21,308 bases of DNA, from contig CABQXG010000003.1 in assembly GCA_902468045.1 (NCBI GenBank), positions 1-21,308 on the forward strand. The letters are read 5' to 3'. Under the pieces are notes generated by a model, which was not told the origin of the DNA, searched no databases, and worked only from the letters and a program-made list of their open reading frames with translations. Position numbers and translations under genes: made by a program. The stretch's first letter is position 1, and each line of letters begins with the position of its first letter. This DNA comes from an uncultured Collinsella sp. Its GTDB lineage: Bacteria > Actinomycetota > Coriobacteriia > Coriobacteriales > Coriobacteriaceae. Positions 6,136-13,765 of the stretch are shown piece after piece.

Positions 6136-9100
6136 ATGACCCAGGGAAAGCACTTCGCTGCCGGTGGCGATCACTTCGCCGCACTGCCAAACAAAAAGAT
6201 TCACACTCCGAAGGGGATCGCGCGTCTGACCGTCACCGCGGCGACCATGGCCGCCATGACCGGATCGAGCCTCATCTCACCGTTCACGGCATTCGCCCAG
6301 ACCGGTGACGGGGGCACGCAGCACCCCGCCGTGATGTCGCCGATCGCCGCCCACGCCGGCGCGGCATCCGGTACCGGCGCGAAATCCGTCGCACAGACCA
6401 TCGCGGACCTGCAGAAGGCAGTCGACGAGGCGAAGGCGAAGGAGGACGCCGCCAAGGCATCCTACGATGAGGTCGCCGGCCCCTACAACGAGGCGGCTTC
6501 CGCCCGCGACCAGGCCAAGGCATCCTACGATTCTGCAGTCAACGCCGGTACGGCAGCCGACCGAGCGGCAATGGACGAGTACGCCCGTCAGGTCGCGGAG
6601 GGCAAGGACGCCGCCGATGCCGCCGGCAAGGACCTCGAGCAGGCGAAGGCGGGTCTCGCAGACGCCAAGGCGGATGCATCCGAGAAGGACGAAGCGTACC
6701 AGTCCGCCATCAAGGCGGCCCAGAATGCCAAGGATGCCCTCGATAAGGCCAAGGCCGATGCCGTAAGCGCCACCCCGGAGGCAATCAGTGCCGCCGAGCA
6801 GGCCGTGCGCGACGCCCAGGCTGCCGTGGACAGGGCACAGGCCAATCTCGCCAACGCCAACGCGACGCTTGCCGATGCCCAGTCCAAGCTGGTTGCGGCC
6901 CAGTCTGCAAAGGATTCCGCCGATTCTGTCCTCGCTGCAGCCAGGCAGAACAAGGACGCGGCGGATGCGAAGGCCGCAGCAGCCAGCGCCGCCTACGAGA
7001 AGGCGAAAGCCGACCTCGCCGCAGCGGAGGCAGGCGCCAGCGGTCCGGAGTACGATGCGGCAAAACAGAAGGTCGCGGACGCAGAGGCAGCCCTCGCTGC
7101 CGCACGAGCGGCACAGTCCCAGTGCGAGTCCGAGCTCGAGCAGGCACAGTCCGCTGCAGCAACGGAACAGGCCGACCTGAATGATGCCCAGGCGTCCCTC
7201 TCCGTAAAGCAGCAGGCCGCGGCCGATGCCGAATCCGGTGTGAACGCCGCCCAGTCCGCACTCGATGCCGCGAACGCCGACCTCGATGCCGCCAAGCAGG
7301 CGAACGTCGACGCCATCTCCAAGCTGGATGCAGCGAAGCAGGCTGTCAAGGACGCTGAGTCCGCCAAGGCCGCCGCCGACGTAGAGCTTGCGAACGCCAA
7401 GGCCGCAAAGGATACCGCAGACGCCGCCGTGACCGCCGCCCAGCAGAAGGTCGACGAGGCACAGGCAAAACTCGATTCCGCCGACGCGCAGCTCAAGCAG
7501 GGAGCCATCGGCTTCTTCCGTGCCATGGGTGCCGATTCAGCCATCGAGATCATCCAGAACTGCACATACAAGGACTACACCGAGATCGGAAACAGTCTCG
7601 ACGCAACGGGCCTTGAAAACATGCTTTCGTCCATCACGGTCATGAAGAACGTGAACGCCTACCGTAAGTCCGTCGGCCTTTCCGAGCTTGAGGTAAGCTA
7701 TAAGCTCATTGCGGCAGCGATTGCAGATGCAAACTATTCGACGAAAAATGTAGAGCATGCCCAGCAGTTCGATGTCGGTGAAAACCTTGCCTGGAGCTAT
7801 CGCGACCCCTGCAAGGCCTGGATCTATCAGGAAAAGGATCTGTTTGACAAGACTGCAGCTTCCCTTGGTGCGACGAATCTTTCCGGAAAGGACGCCTACG
7901 ACTTCTGGTATGCCAACCAGGACAAGTTCGATTACTACCGTATCGGTCATTACATGAACATCATCAACCCTGACTATGCTGTCATGGGATGCGGTCTGAA
8001 CGATGACACCCGTTTGACGTTCTCGCTCACGCTGCAATACGGCGGTTGGGCCGGTTCGGGCTGGAATACCGGAGCCATCTCCGTCGACGAGTACGAGCAA
8101 AAGCTGACCTCCTATATCAACGGCCTCAAGAACGCCAAGAGCGCACTCGACGTAGCCAAGGCCGATCTCGCATCCAAGCAGCAGGCAGCCGCCGGCGCCG
8201 CCGCAACCGTCCAGCAGAAGCAGGACGCAGCGGATTCCGCACAGGCAGACGTCGATGCCGCGAAGCAGGACGTCACCGATGCCCAGCGTGCCGTCGATGC
8301 CGCCAAGGCTGATGTCGCCGCCAAGCAGCAGGGCGTCACGGATGCCCAGACCGAGCTTGATGCGGCGAAATCGGACCTCGATGCCGCCAACGCGGCAGTC
8401 GATACGGCAAAGTCGACCGTCCAGCAGAAACAGGTCGCCTTTGATGCTGCCAACGCAGCCGTAACGGCCGCACAGACCAAGCTGGATTCCGCCAAGGCGG
8501 ACACCGAGGCCAAGCAGCAGAGCGTTGCCGATGCGAACGCCGACCTCGCGAAGTTCTTCCAGGACGTCGCCGACGCCAAGAAGGCGCTCGATACAGCAAA
8601 GAGCGTCCATGACGCGGCGGCAGCCGATCAGGTCGAGAAGGCGACCGTCCTCGCCGCCGCCGAGCAAAAGGCGGACGCCACCGCACGCGCCCTCGCGGAT
8701 GCCCAGCGTGCCGTCGATGCCGCAAAGGCCGACACCGGCGTTGCCGCCGACAGGCTTACCGGCTCCCAGACCGATCTCGAGGACGCACAGTCGAACCTCG
8801 ACATCCTCACCGGCCTTGCCGCGAAGCTCGCAGAGGCACAGCAGCGCGAGCAGGATGCAGTAAAGGCCGTCAATGACACCAAGGCCGCCCTCGATGCCGC
8901 GAAGGCGGATACCATCGCCGCCGAGTCCCTGGTCTCCGCCGCCGAACAGGCGAAGGCGCAGGCAGACGCCAAGCTGTCGAAGCTGAACTCCATCGATGCC
9001 GGCGCGGCGATCGCTTCCGGCCATGATGTGAACGCGGATGACGCCCTCAACGCGCTTTTCGCCGCCGCCGTCGAGGCACGTGCCAAGGTCGCGCCCGCCA

Positions 9101-9618
9101 AGGCCAGCCTGGACGAGAAGCAGGCCGCGGTGGACGAGCTCCAGCCCGGCTACAATGCGACACTCGCCGCCTACGAGCAGGCGAAGTCCGACCGCATCGC
9201 AGCGGAGCAGAAGCTTTCCGATGAGATCGCACGACAGGAGGCAGAGGAGGTCGCAAAGCAGCAGGCGGCATACACCCCGAAGCATCTCGCCGGCACGGAT
9301 ACCGCCCAGCCCGGCAGCCTCGCCCAGACCGGCGACCGCGCGGGACTCATCGGCGAGACGTTCGCCATCGGCGGTACCGTCCTCGTGGCGTCTTCCTCGA
9401 TCAAAAGAAGCGCCGCGAGCAGATGTAAAAGCGAGCCGGGCGTTGGATATCGGCTGGTGTCCAACGCCCGGTTTCATGGGCAGGGAGATCGGCGTGAGAA
9501 CAAAGGCTATTATCGTTGCGCTTCTGGTGTGCCTTTCGGCACCTCAACTTGGATGTGCCAGCGTTGCAAAGCAAGGAAGCGGCTCTACGGAAAGGGCCGC
9601 CACAGCGGTAAAGAATAA
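6136..9618 (+). CDS. Wall-anchored CAP-domain protein with long coiled coils; C-terminus frameshifted
   Basis: A secreted fibrous surface protein, probably an adhesin. The signal peptide has a long n-region and cleaves near AFA|QTG (54/55). Residues about 70-455 and 655-1045 are Ala/Lys/Asp/Gln-rich heptad sequence (repeats such as AQRAVDAAKAD), long coiled coils. Between them (about 456-640) is a CAP/SCP-type domain with VEHAQ, VGENLAW and IGHYMNIINPDYAVMGCGL, which supply the family His/Glu/His positions. LAQTG at 1062-1066 plus a hydrophobic stretch is a sorting signal of the LAxTG type used by class E sortases. The open frame then misses its natural end. Moving back one base at the AAAA run 9403-9406 gives a tail KKRREQM and stop TAA 9426-9428, right before a terminator. 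As read here the frame runs on to 9618 through unrelated sequence. ATG 6136 has a weak ribosome site (tggaa). Confidence 0.85.
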   Translation: MTQGKHFAAGGDHFAALPNKKIHTPKGIARLTVTAATMAAMTGSSLISPFTAFAQTGDGGTQHPAVMSPIAAHAGAASGTGAKSVAQTIADLQKAVDEAKAKEDAAKASYDEVAGPYNEAASARDQAKASYDSAVNAGTAADRAAMDEYARQVAEGKDAADAAGKDLEQAKAGLADAKADASEKDEAYQSAIKAAQNAKDALDKAKADAVSATPEAISAAEQAVRDAQAAVDRAQANLANANATLADAQSKLVAAQSAKDSADSVLAAARQNKDAADAKAAAASAAYEKAKADLAAAEAGASGPEYDAAKQKVADAEAALAAARAAQSQCESELEQAQSAAATEQADLNDAQASLSVKQQAAADAESGVNAAQSALDAANADLDAAKQANVDAISKLDAAKQAVKDAESAKAAADVELANAKAAKDTADAAVTAAQQKVDEAQAKLDSADAQLKQGAIGFFRAMGADSAIEIIQNCTYKDYTEIGNSLDATGLENMLSSITVMKNVNAYRKSVGLSELEVSYKLIAAAIADANYSTKNVEHAQQFDVGENLAWSYRDPCKAWIYQEKDLFDKTAASLGATNLSGKDAYDFWYANQDKFDYYRIGHYMNIINPDYAVMGCGLNDDTRLTFSLTLQYGGWAGSGWNTGAISVDEYEQKLTSYINGLKNAKSALDVAKADLASKQQAAAGAAATVQQKQDAADSAQADVDAAKQDVTDAQRAVDAAKADVAAKQQGVTDAQTELDAAKSDLDAANAAVDTAKSTVQQKQVAFDAANAAVTAAQTKLDSAKADTEAKQQSVADANADLAKFFQDVADAKKALDTAKSVHDAAAADQVEKATVLAAAEQKADATARALADAQRAVDAAKADTGVAADRLTGSQTDLEDAQSNLDILTGLAAKLAEAQQREQDAVKAVNDTKAALDAAKADTIAAESLVSAAEQAKAQADAKLSKLNSIDAGAAIASGHDVNADDALNALFAAAVEARAKVAPAKASLDEKQAAVDELQPGYNATLAAYEQAKSDRIAAEQKLSDEIARQEAEEVAKQQAAYTPKHLAGTDTAQPGSLAQTGDRAGLIGETFAIGGTVLVASSSIKRSAASRCKSEPGVGYRLVSNARFHGQGDRRENKGYYRCASGVPFGTSTWMCQRCKARKRLYGKGRHSGKE
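9436..9474 (+). terminator. Terminator of the CAP surface gene
   Basis: ccgggcgttgga (9436-9447) and tccaacgcccgg (9460-9471) form a perfect 12-bp stem with a 12-nt loop, followed by ttt. It lies 7 bp after the expected stop at 9426-9428, supporting the view that the gene should end there. Confidence 0.8.
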
Positions 9619-10138
9619 AGACAAAAAGAAGCCAAGCGAAGAAAAGGCGGCGCAAACCTCTGGAACCAAGACCGAAGAGAAGAAAGAATCCGACGACAAG
9701 GACCAGAAGTCCGATGACTCCAAGAAGGAGGATAACAAGTCTTCCGATTCCTCGAAGTCGGACAACAAGGGCGATTCCTCCCAGTCCAAGCAGAATTCCG
9801 GCAATTCGCAGAGTTCCGGCAGCAATAATTCCTCTTCCAACGGCGGTAGCCAGAAGAAGTGGGTTGCCGAGCAGGGCCACTGGGAGACCGATTACAGCCA
9901 GGTCTGGGTGCCGAATGTGGTATATACGCGTCATGAACGTTACATTTGTAGTGCATGCGGTGCATCTTTCGATTCTATATCCGCTTGGTCAGCTCATAGT
10001 GACGCAATGTGGGAACAAGGTCAAGACCATGGAGCATATATCAATGATTCGTATACTACCTCTGAGGACCAGGGACATTATGAACAGAAGGCTACGGGGC
10101 AGCATTGGGTCGTCGATGTAGCCGGTCATTGGGAGTAA
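9494..10138 (+). CDS. Lipoprotein with low-complexity linker and CxxC/HxxH finger-like C-terminal domain
   Basis: 214 residues, no known family recognised. MRTKAIIVALLVCLSAPQLGC is a lipoprotein signal with lipobox QLGC (Cys21), so it should be tethered to the outer face of the membrane. Residues about 25-120 are a Lys/Asp/Ser/Asn-rich spacer long enough to reach into the wall. The C-terminal part (about 125-214) contains CSACGASFDSISAWSAH followed ten residues on by another His, matching a C2H2-type zinc-binding spacing (C-x2-C-x12-H-x10-H). Three GHWE/GHYE-type segments surround it. The start is GTG 9494, 6 nt after AGGGAG; ATG 9476 lies on the preceding terminator and is rejected. It sits directly behind the wall-anchored CAP protein, so the two may act together at the surface. 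Confidence 0.75.
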   Translation: MRTKAIIVALLVCLSAPQLGCASVAKQGSGSTERAATAVKNKDKKKPSEEKAAQTSGTKTEEKKESDDKDQKSDDSKKEDNKSSDSSKSDNKGDSSQSKQNSGNSQSSGSNNSSSNGGSQKKWVAEQGHWETDYSQVWVPNVVYTRHERYICSACGASFDSISAWSAHSDAMWEQGQDHGAYINDSYTTSEDQGHYEQKATGQHWVVDVAGHWE

Positions 10139-10188
10139 TGGGCATCGTTCCTCTTCTCTTCCATTCGGTAAATGTTTATTTATTTGTG

Positions 10189-10212
10189 GGCGGCCGGTTC
10201 GGCCGCCTTTTT
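10189..10212 (+). terminator. Rho-independent terminator after the lipoprotein gene
   Basis: ggcggcc/ggccgcc, a perfect 7-bp stem with loop ggttc, followed by five T residues. Confidence 0.9.
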
Positions 10213-10644
10213 AGACGCCCAGTCTGGGAGCAAGCGATAGGAAAGCAATCAAACGAGAGGCCGTTCCAAAAGAATCCGGCGGTGCAGGATGCTTCGGGCA
10301 AAACCGTTCGCAAATCGGTAAGGTCTTCCATCAACTTGCTCCAGCCCTCGCCCGGAGTCCGCTGCGCGGTAATGCAAAAACTCGGCATCCCTCGCATTCA
10401 CATTACCGCTCCGCTCTCGCTACAGCGAATTTCTAACACTCAGCATCCTTCGCGTTAAAAATTCGCTTCCGCTCGGTCTCCGCTGACACTACGACACCGC
10501 GCAGCCTTTCGCTCGAAACGAGGCCTCTCATTTCGTGTCTACGCTACGCTCCGCCCAATCGCCGTTCCGGTGATTGCAAGATGACTGTGGGTGGCATTTT
10601 TGTGGGCCCATCCGGACCCCGAAAACACCACGCCACAGACCTTG
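10213..10644. other. 430-bp non-coding stretch with large hairpins
   Basis: No credible gene. Inverted repeats seen: ggtaatg/cattacc (10368-10374 with 10401-10407); agcgaatttctaac/gttaaaaattcgct (10424-10437 with 10454-10467, 13 of 14 paired); cgaaacgag/ctcatttcg (10514-10522 with 10527-10535, loop gcct, 8 of 9). The first two enclose nearly the same sequence, actcggcatccctcgc and actcagcatccttcgc. Many short cgctcg/ttcgct words occur. Probably structured DNA or RNA of the mobilisation region. Confidence 0.5.
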
Positions 10645-10811
10645 CTTATCGCCTGCTACGGCGATAAGGTTGTTGCGAAGTTGAAACTTCGCGATGAAGA
10701 ATCGCGGAGACGATTCTTCATTGGAACGACGCCAGTCGTTCCTCATCAAAGGAAAGCGAATCGCATAGCAGGTTTTGATCGGAGGCCTCTCCGATCGCTG
10801 ATTCGTTTTCC
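10645..10811. other. Run of five consecutive hairpins before mobC; candidate oriT or structured leader
   Basis: H1 cttatcgcc/ggcgataag (10645-10668). H2 gcgaagtt/aacttcgc (10675-10692). H3 atgaagaatcg/cgattcttcat (10694-10721). H4 ggaacgac/gtcgttcc (10723-10742). H5 has outer arms 10751-10762 and 10800-10811 (11 of 12 paired) enclosing gatcggag/ctccgatc (10777-10796). H1 to H4 and the inner H5 stem are perfect. H2 to H4 are one or two bases apart. oriT sites commonly sit directly upstream of mobC and carry inverted repeats. The run ends one base before the mobC ribosome binding site, so an mRNA role is also possible. Confidence 0.5.
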
Positions 10812-10820
10812 GGAGGAATC

Positions 10821-11354
10821 ATGAGTAGGCTCCGCCCGCACACCGTCAAGGCGTCTCTTTCAAATGACGAGAAGAAAGCCATCGCTGCAATCGCAAAGCG
10901 ACATGAGATGAGCGAGGCGGAACTCATACGTTTCGTTTTGTGCAATGCCGACGATCTCGATATCGATTTTGGTCTTGCGGAAATCGCTGATCAAAAATCC
11001 CGAACCGATGACATTCACGTCCGGGTCTCGCCGGAAGAAAAAAGAAAAATCGAAAGCAATGCTGATTCCCTCGATATGACTGTCAGTGCGTATGCTCGTC
11101 GCGTACTGCTCAAAGGGCATGTCGAGAAAATCGATGTCGATCGGGCGTCGATCGACAAAATCTATCACGAGCTTTTGAAGGAAGGAACAAACCTCAATCA
11201 GCTGATGTATTTTGTGAACGCCCAAGGGCTTCCCGCGTACAACGAGAAAGCTGTTTTTCGAACACTTGAGAAGGTTTATCAAGTTGGGCGTAAGCTAGAC
11301 CGTTTCATCGACGAGCTCGAAAAGCGCTATTTCGTCGGTGGTGATGTGAAGTGA
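10821..11354 (+). CDS. mobC: MobC-like relaxosome accessory protein
   Basis: 177 residues. MobC proteins bind near oriT and help the relaxase open the DNA. There appear to be two related ribbon-helix-helix-type segments: residues about 8-45 (KASLSNDEKKAIAAIAKRHE...) and about 62-100 (DIHVRVSPEEKRKIESNADS...). Next comes the MobC hallmark GTNLNQLMYFVNAQG (about 121-135) and a C-terminal helix. GGAGG at 10812-10816 lies 4 nt before ATG 10821. Its stop overlaps the relaxase start by four bases (GTGA), so the two are translationally coupled. Confidence 0.85.
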   Translation: MSRLRPHTVKASLSNDEKKAIAAIAKRHEMSEAELIRFVLCNADDLDIDFGLAEIADQKSRTDDIHVRVSPEEKRKIESNADSLDMTVSAYARRVLLKGHVEKIDVDRASIDKIYHELLKEGTNLNQLMYFVNAQGLPAYNEKAVFRTLEKVYQVGRKLDRFIDELEKRYFVGGDVK

Positions 11355-12550
11355 CTGTTATCAAACAGAAAAGTGTATCGAGCGAGCGCTACGCAAAGAA
11401 TGTCCGTAAATACATCAACGGAAAAGATGCGATTGTGCGTGGTGGCTGGAACATCGAATGGAGCGACCACTGGTTTTCGAAAATGGATAGAACCAGAAAG
11501 GTTTTCCATCACGACAAGCCGTCGAGAGCCGGAGCCAAAAACGTAATCCTGCTACACCAGATCCTCGCGTTTCTTCCGGAAGAATGCTCATGCAACGGAG
11601 GCAAGATGACCCCCGATGCATGTCTGGCCTACGCGGAGCAATGGCTTGCGAAGCACTATCCGCATCAACAGGTGATTCTCGCGCTGCACGAGGAGAGCGA
11701 CAAAGCGGGAAAACGGTTCGCGGTCCATATGGCAATCAACCGGACAAACCTTGATACCGGCAAGCGTTGCGACATCGGCGGTCGCAAGGGAAAGTACGAA
11801 CGCGCTGCATGGGTTCGTGAAATGGACGAGGCCTGGAATCTCGCTCAGCTCGAAAAGGGAAAGAAGAATTCGAAGATTCGAGATCGACAGCCGCGCGATA
11901 TTGAAAAGGAGATTGTCGATCGTGGTGAGTACAGTTATAAAAACAATCTGCGTGAGCTGATCCATATTGCGATTGACGAAGGTCGCGTAAAGAATATGGA
12001 GCAATTCAAAAAGCTACTTGCCTCATGGGGCGTAGACATTTTCATCAAGAACAATCGAGTCTATGCGACAGATCTCGATATCAAAGAGGCCGGTAATCCA
12101 AAATGTACCTTCAACCTGACCCGTCTTGACGGGCGGTTTGCGGTCAAGCAACTTGAAGCGGCCTTTAAAAATAACGTGTTGGAAGCCGAGCGAGCCCTTC
12201 CTTATGAGAGGCGTTGCGAGATTTACATTCAACGGCTTAAGAAAGCGTATTCGGCGTGGGTCGAGCAGGCAAAGGCGAGCAAGGGCGTCGCCTACAATCT
12301 CTTCCCTAAGTTCATCGCACCGAAGTGCGATGAAGATCTGCTCGAGGATCCGGCGGTTCGTGATGAGCTTCTTGCCCGGCGCGGTTACGCAAGGGAGATT
12401 CGCAACCGTTACGCCGGCGGCGTTCCCGATGCTGGCGATGACCGCGTTCGCGCCGCAGGCCGAGCCCATGGTGGCAACATCGACATCTCGCCGCAGGTCG
12501 ATCGCGCGGTCGACCGAGGCGATTACGCTCGTGGAGACACGCCTCGCTAG
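11351..12550 (+). CDS. mobA: Relaxase / mobilisation nuclease
   Basis: 399 residues. Relaxases nick one strand at oriT through a tyrosine and lead it into the recipient. Tyr14 or Tyr21 (SSERYAKNVRKYI) are the likely nucleophiles. Metal-ligand histidines are seen in VILLHQILAFLPEE and in HPHQQ-like YPHQQVILALHEESD followed by FAVHMAINRTN, equivalent to the family motif III. The remainder is helical and basic, with an Arg/Asp-rich C-terminal tail of unknown role. It starts at GTG 11351 inside the end of mobC. No primase or helicase domain is visible. With MobC it is the whole transfer module, so the type IV secretion channel must come from elsewhere. Confidence 0.88.
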   Translation: MTVIKQKSVSSERYAKNVRKYINGKDAIVRGGWNIEWSDHWFSKMDRTRKVFHHDKPSRAGAKNVILLHQILAFLPEECSCNGGKMTPDACLAYAEQWLAKHYPHQQVILALHEESDKAGKRFAVHMAINRTNLDTGKRCDIGGRKGKYERAAWVREMDEAWNLAQLEKGKKNSKIRDRQPRDIEKEIVDRGEYSYKNNLRELIHIAIDEGRVKNMEQFKKLLASWGVDIFIKNNRVYATDLDIKEAGNPKCTFNLTRLDGRFAVKQLEAAFKNNVLEAERALPYERRCEIYIQRLKKAYSAWVEQAKASKGVAYNLFPKFIAPKCDEDLLEDPAVRDELLARRGYAREIRNRYAGGVPDAGDDRVRAAGRAHGGNIDISPQVDRAVDRGDYARGDTPR

Positions 12551-12665
12551 TTTTGGAAAGCCTATCGTCGGTGCCCTAGCGCGCTGCCATCCAGTGCTGA
12601 TTCTTTCATACTCGCAATTCGGCGAGGGTGAGGAGTATGAATTGATCGGCGGGAGTCAGCCGCTC

Positions 12666-12674
12666 TGATAGAAT
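12666..12674 (+). promoter_or_regulatory. Extended -10 promoter of the small toxin-like gene
   Basis: TGaTAGAAT is an extended -10 element (TG-n-TAnAAT type). Transcription would begin near 12681, giving a leader of about 57 nt before the 41-codon gene. Confidence 0.5.
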
Positions 12675-12737
12675 CGTCCTTGCTGGCGGCAGTCCTCGTG
12701 CCGGGCAGAGCCCTCCATCCGATGGGAGGTGATGCCC

Positions 12738-12863
12738 ATGACCGATTTCACTGAGTCCGTGAAGCTCCTAACCGCTATGGTCTCGCTCCTCACGGCCCTT
12801 GTCGGCCTTTCCAAGGCACTCAAGCAGGGTTCGAAGCCCAAAAAGAAAGGCCACCGTCGCTAA
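12738..12863 (+). CDS. Small hydrophobic cationic peptide, candidate type I toxin
   Basis: 41 residues. A single hydrophobic helix (about 8-28, VKLLTAMVSLLTALVGLSKA) is followed by a strongly basic tail ending KPKKKGHRR. Membrane-acting type I toxins such as Fst and holin-like peptides share this form, but no family match is claimed. GGGAGG (12724-12729) lies 8 nt before ATG 12738 and is locked in a hairpin with cctcc (12712-12716). The leader segment gggcagagcc (12703-12712) is an exact complement of ggctctgccc (12891-12900) after the stop, so the mRNA ends could fold together. Both features are typical of type I toxin mRNAs. An in-frame ATG at 12732 is too close to the ribosome site. Confidence 0.55.
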   Translation: MTDFTESVKLLTAMVSLLTALVGLSKALKQGSKPKKKGHRR

Positions 12864-12888
12864 GACGATGACCTAACTTCGTTAAGCA

Positions 12889-12937
12889 ACGGCTCTGCCC
12901 AGCTCACTACAACTTGGGCTGCCGTCGGCATTATTTT
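12889..12937 (+). terminator. Terminator of the toxin-like gene
   Basis: Two stem segments, acgg/ccgt (12889-12892 with 12922-12925) and gccca/tgggc (12897-12901 with 12915-12919), separated by a small internal loop and followed by cggcattatttt. The 5' arm includes the segment complementary to the mRNA leader. Confidence 0.55.
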
Positions 12938-13039
12938 ACCCTCCTGACGAGGAATTCGTCCATATTTCAAAAATCAAATCCTGTTCGCTCGTGGGCGTAA
13001 ACTTTTAGTTGGGCAAATCCGGCAGATTGGAGTATGAAA

Positions 13040-13104
13040 CATGAGGGATATGCACCTCATGTCGCTCAAAATACGTCTCCTGACATCGAAGGAGAGCGTT
13101 TTTT
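13040..13104 (+). promoter_or_regulatory. Leader with two hairpins before the phosphoesterase cassette
   Basis: catgagg/cctcatg (13040-13046 with 13055-13061) is a perfect 7-bp stem. tctcc/ggaga (13076-13080 with 13091-13095) is followed by gcg and six T residues, so it resembles a weak terminator. The first phosphoesterase starts 23 bp later. This could be an attenuator or the end of an upstream transcript. Confidence 0.4.
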
Positions 13105-13126
13105 AGCGACAGAAGGAGACATAAAT

Positions 13127-13765
13127 ATGATCTGGTTCACCAGTGACACGCACTTCGGGCACGAGAACGTCCTGAAGTTCACGGACCGGCCGTGGGAGAC
13201 GATTTGGCAGATGAACGATGCCATCGTCGACAACATCAACGGCAGGGTCGCCGTGGATGACGAGCTCTACATCCTGGGGGATTTCTCATTCAAGATGACC
13301 GCCCAGGACGCATACGGGCTGCGTAAGCGGATCGCCTGCAGGCGCATCCACCTCGTCCCGGGAAACCACGACAAGGACTGGACCCAGCCGGCAGTCGCGG
13401 GCGCGGTCACCGTGGAGCCGCCGATCTGCGTGCTCAAGATCGAGGGGCAGAAGATCGTCCTGAGCCATTACCCCATGGCCGACTGGCAGGGCATGAACCA
13501 TGGATCGTGGCACCTCCACGGGCACATCCACAGCAGCGGAGGCGCGTACAACGAGTTCAACCGCAAGCAGGGGCTCCTGCGCTACGACGTGGGCTGCGAC
13601 GCCAACGGGCACTCCCCGGTGAGCCTCGACGAGCTGAGGGAGTGGTTCGCCGGAGTCGGCGAGCCGTGCGGCCGGGTGAAATGGCCCTGGTGGGTCAACG
13701 AGACCGGCGACAGGCAGGTCGAGCGCGAGCTGGCGGCTTACAAGCGGAAAGAGGCGATCCGATGA
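13127..13765 (+). CDS. Calcineurin-like metallophosphoesterase 1
   Basis: 212 residues. The binuclear-metal motifs are complete: DTHFGH (Asp7, His9), GDF (Asp52), GNHD (Asn80, His81), LSHYP (His114) and HGHIH (His131, His133, His135). It therefore hydrolyses phosphomono- or phosphodiesters, but the substrate is unknown. ATG 13127 has AAGGAG 8 nt upstream. A longer in-frame reading from 13034 would translate the leader hairpins and has no proper ribosome site. Its stop overlaps the next start as ATGA. It is less similar to genes 2 and 3 than they are to each other. Confidence 0.88.
   Translation: MIWFTSDTHFGHENVLKFTDRPWETIWQMNDAIVDNINGRVAVDDELYILGDFSFKMTAQDAYGLRKRIACRRIHLVPGNHDKDWTQPAVAGAVTVEPPICVLKIEGQKIVLSHYPMADWQGMNHGSWHLHGHIHSSGGAYNEFNRKQGLLRYDVGCDANGHSPVSLDELREWFAGVGEPCGRVKWPWWVNETGDRQVERELAAYKRKEAIR

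Noticed and set aside
7537..9477. Open frame of 646 codons on the minus strand under the surface protein
   Set aside because: Antisense to Ala-rich coiled-coil repeats; Gly/Leu/Arg-rich and repetitive, with no ribosome site.
9038..9493. Long N-terminal extension of the lipoprotein frame
   Set aside because: It overlaps the surface gene in another frame and is Arg/Pro/Ser-rich; the lipoprotein signal and ribosome site put the start at 9494.
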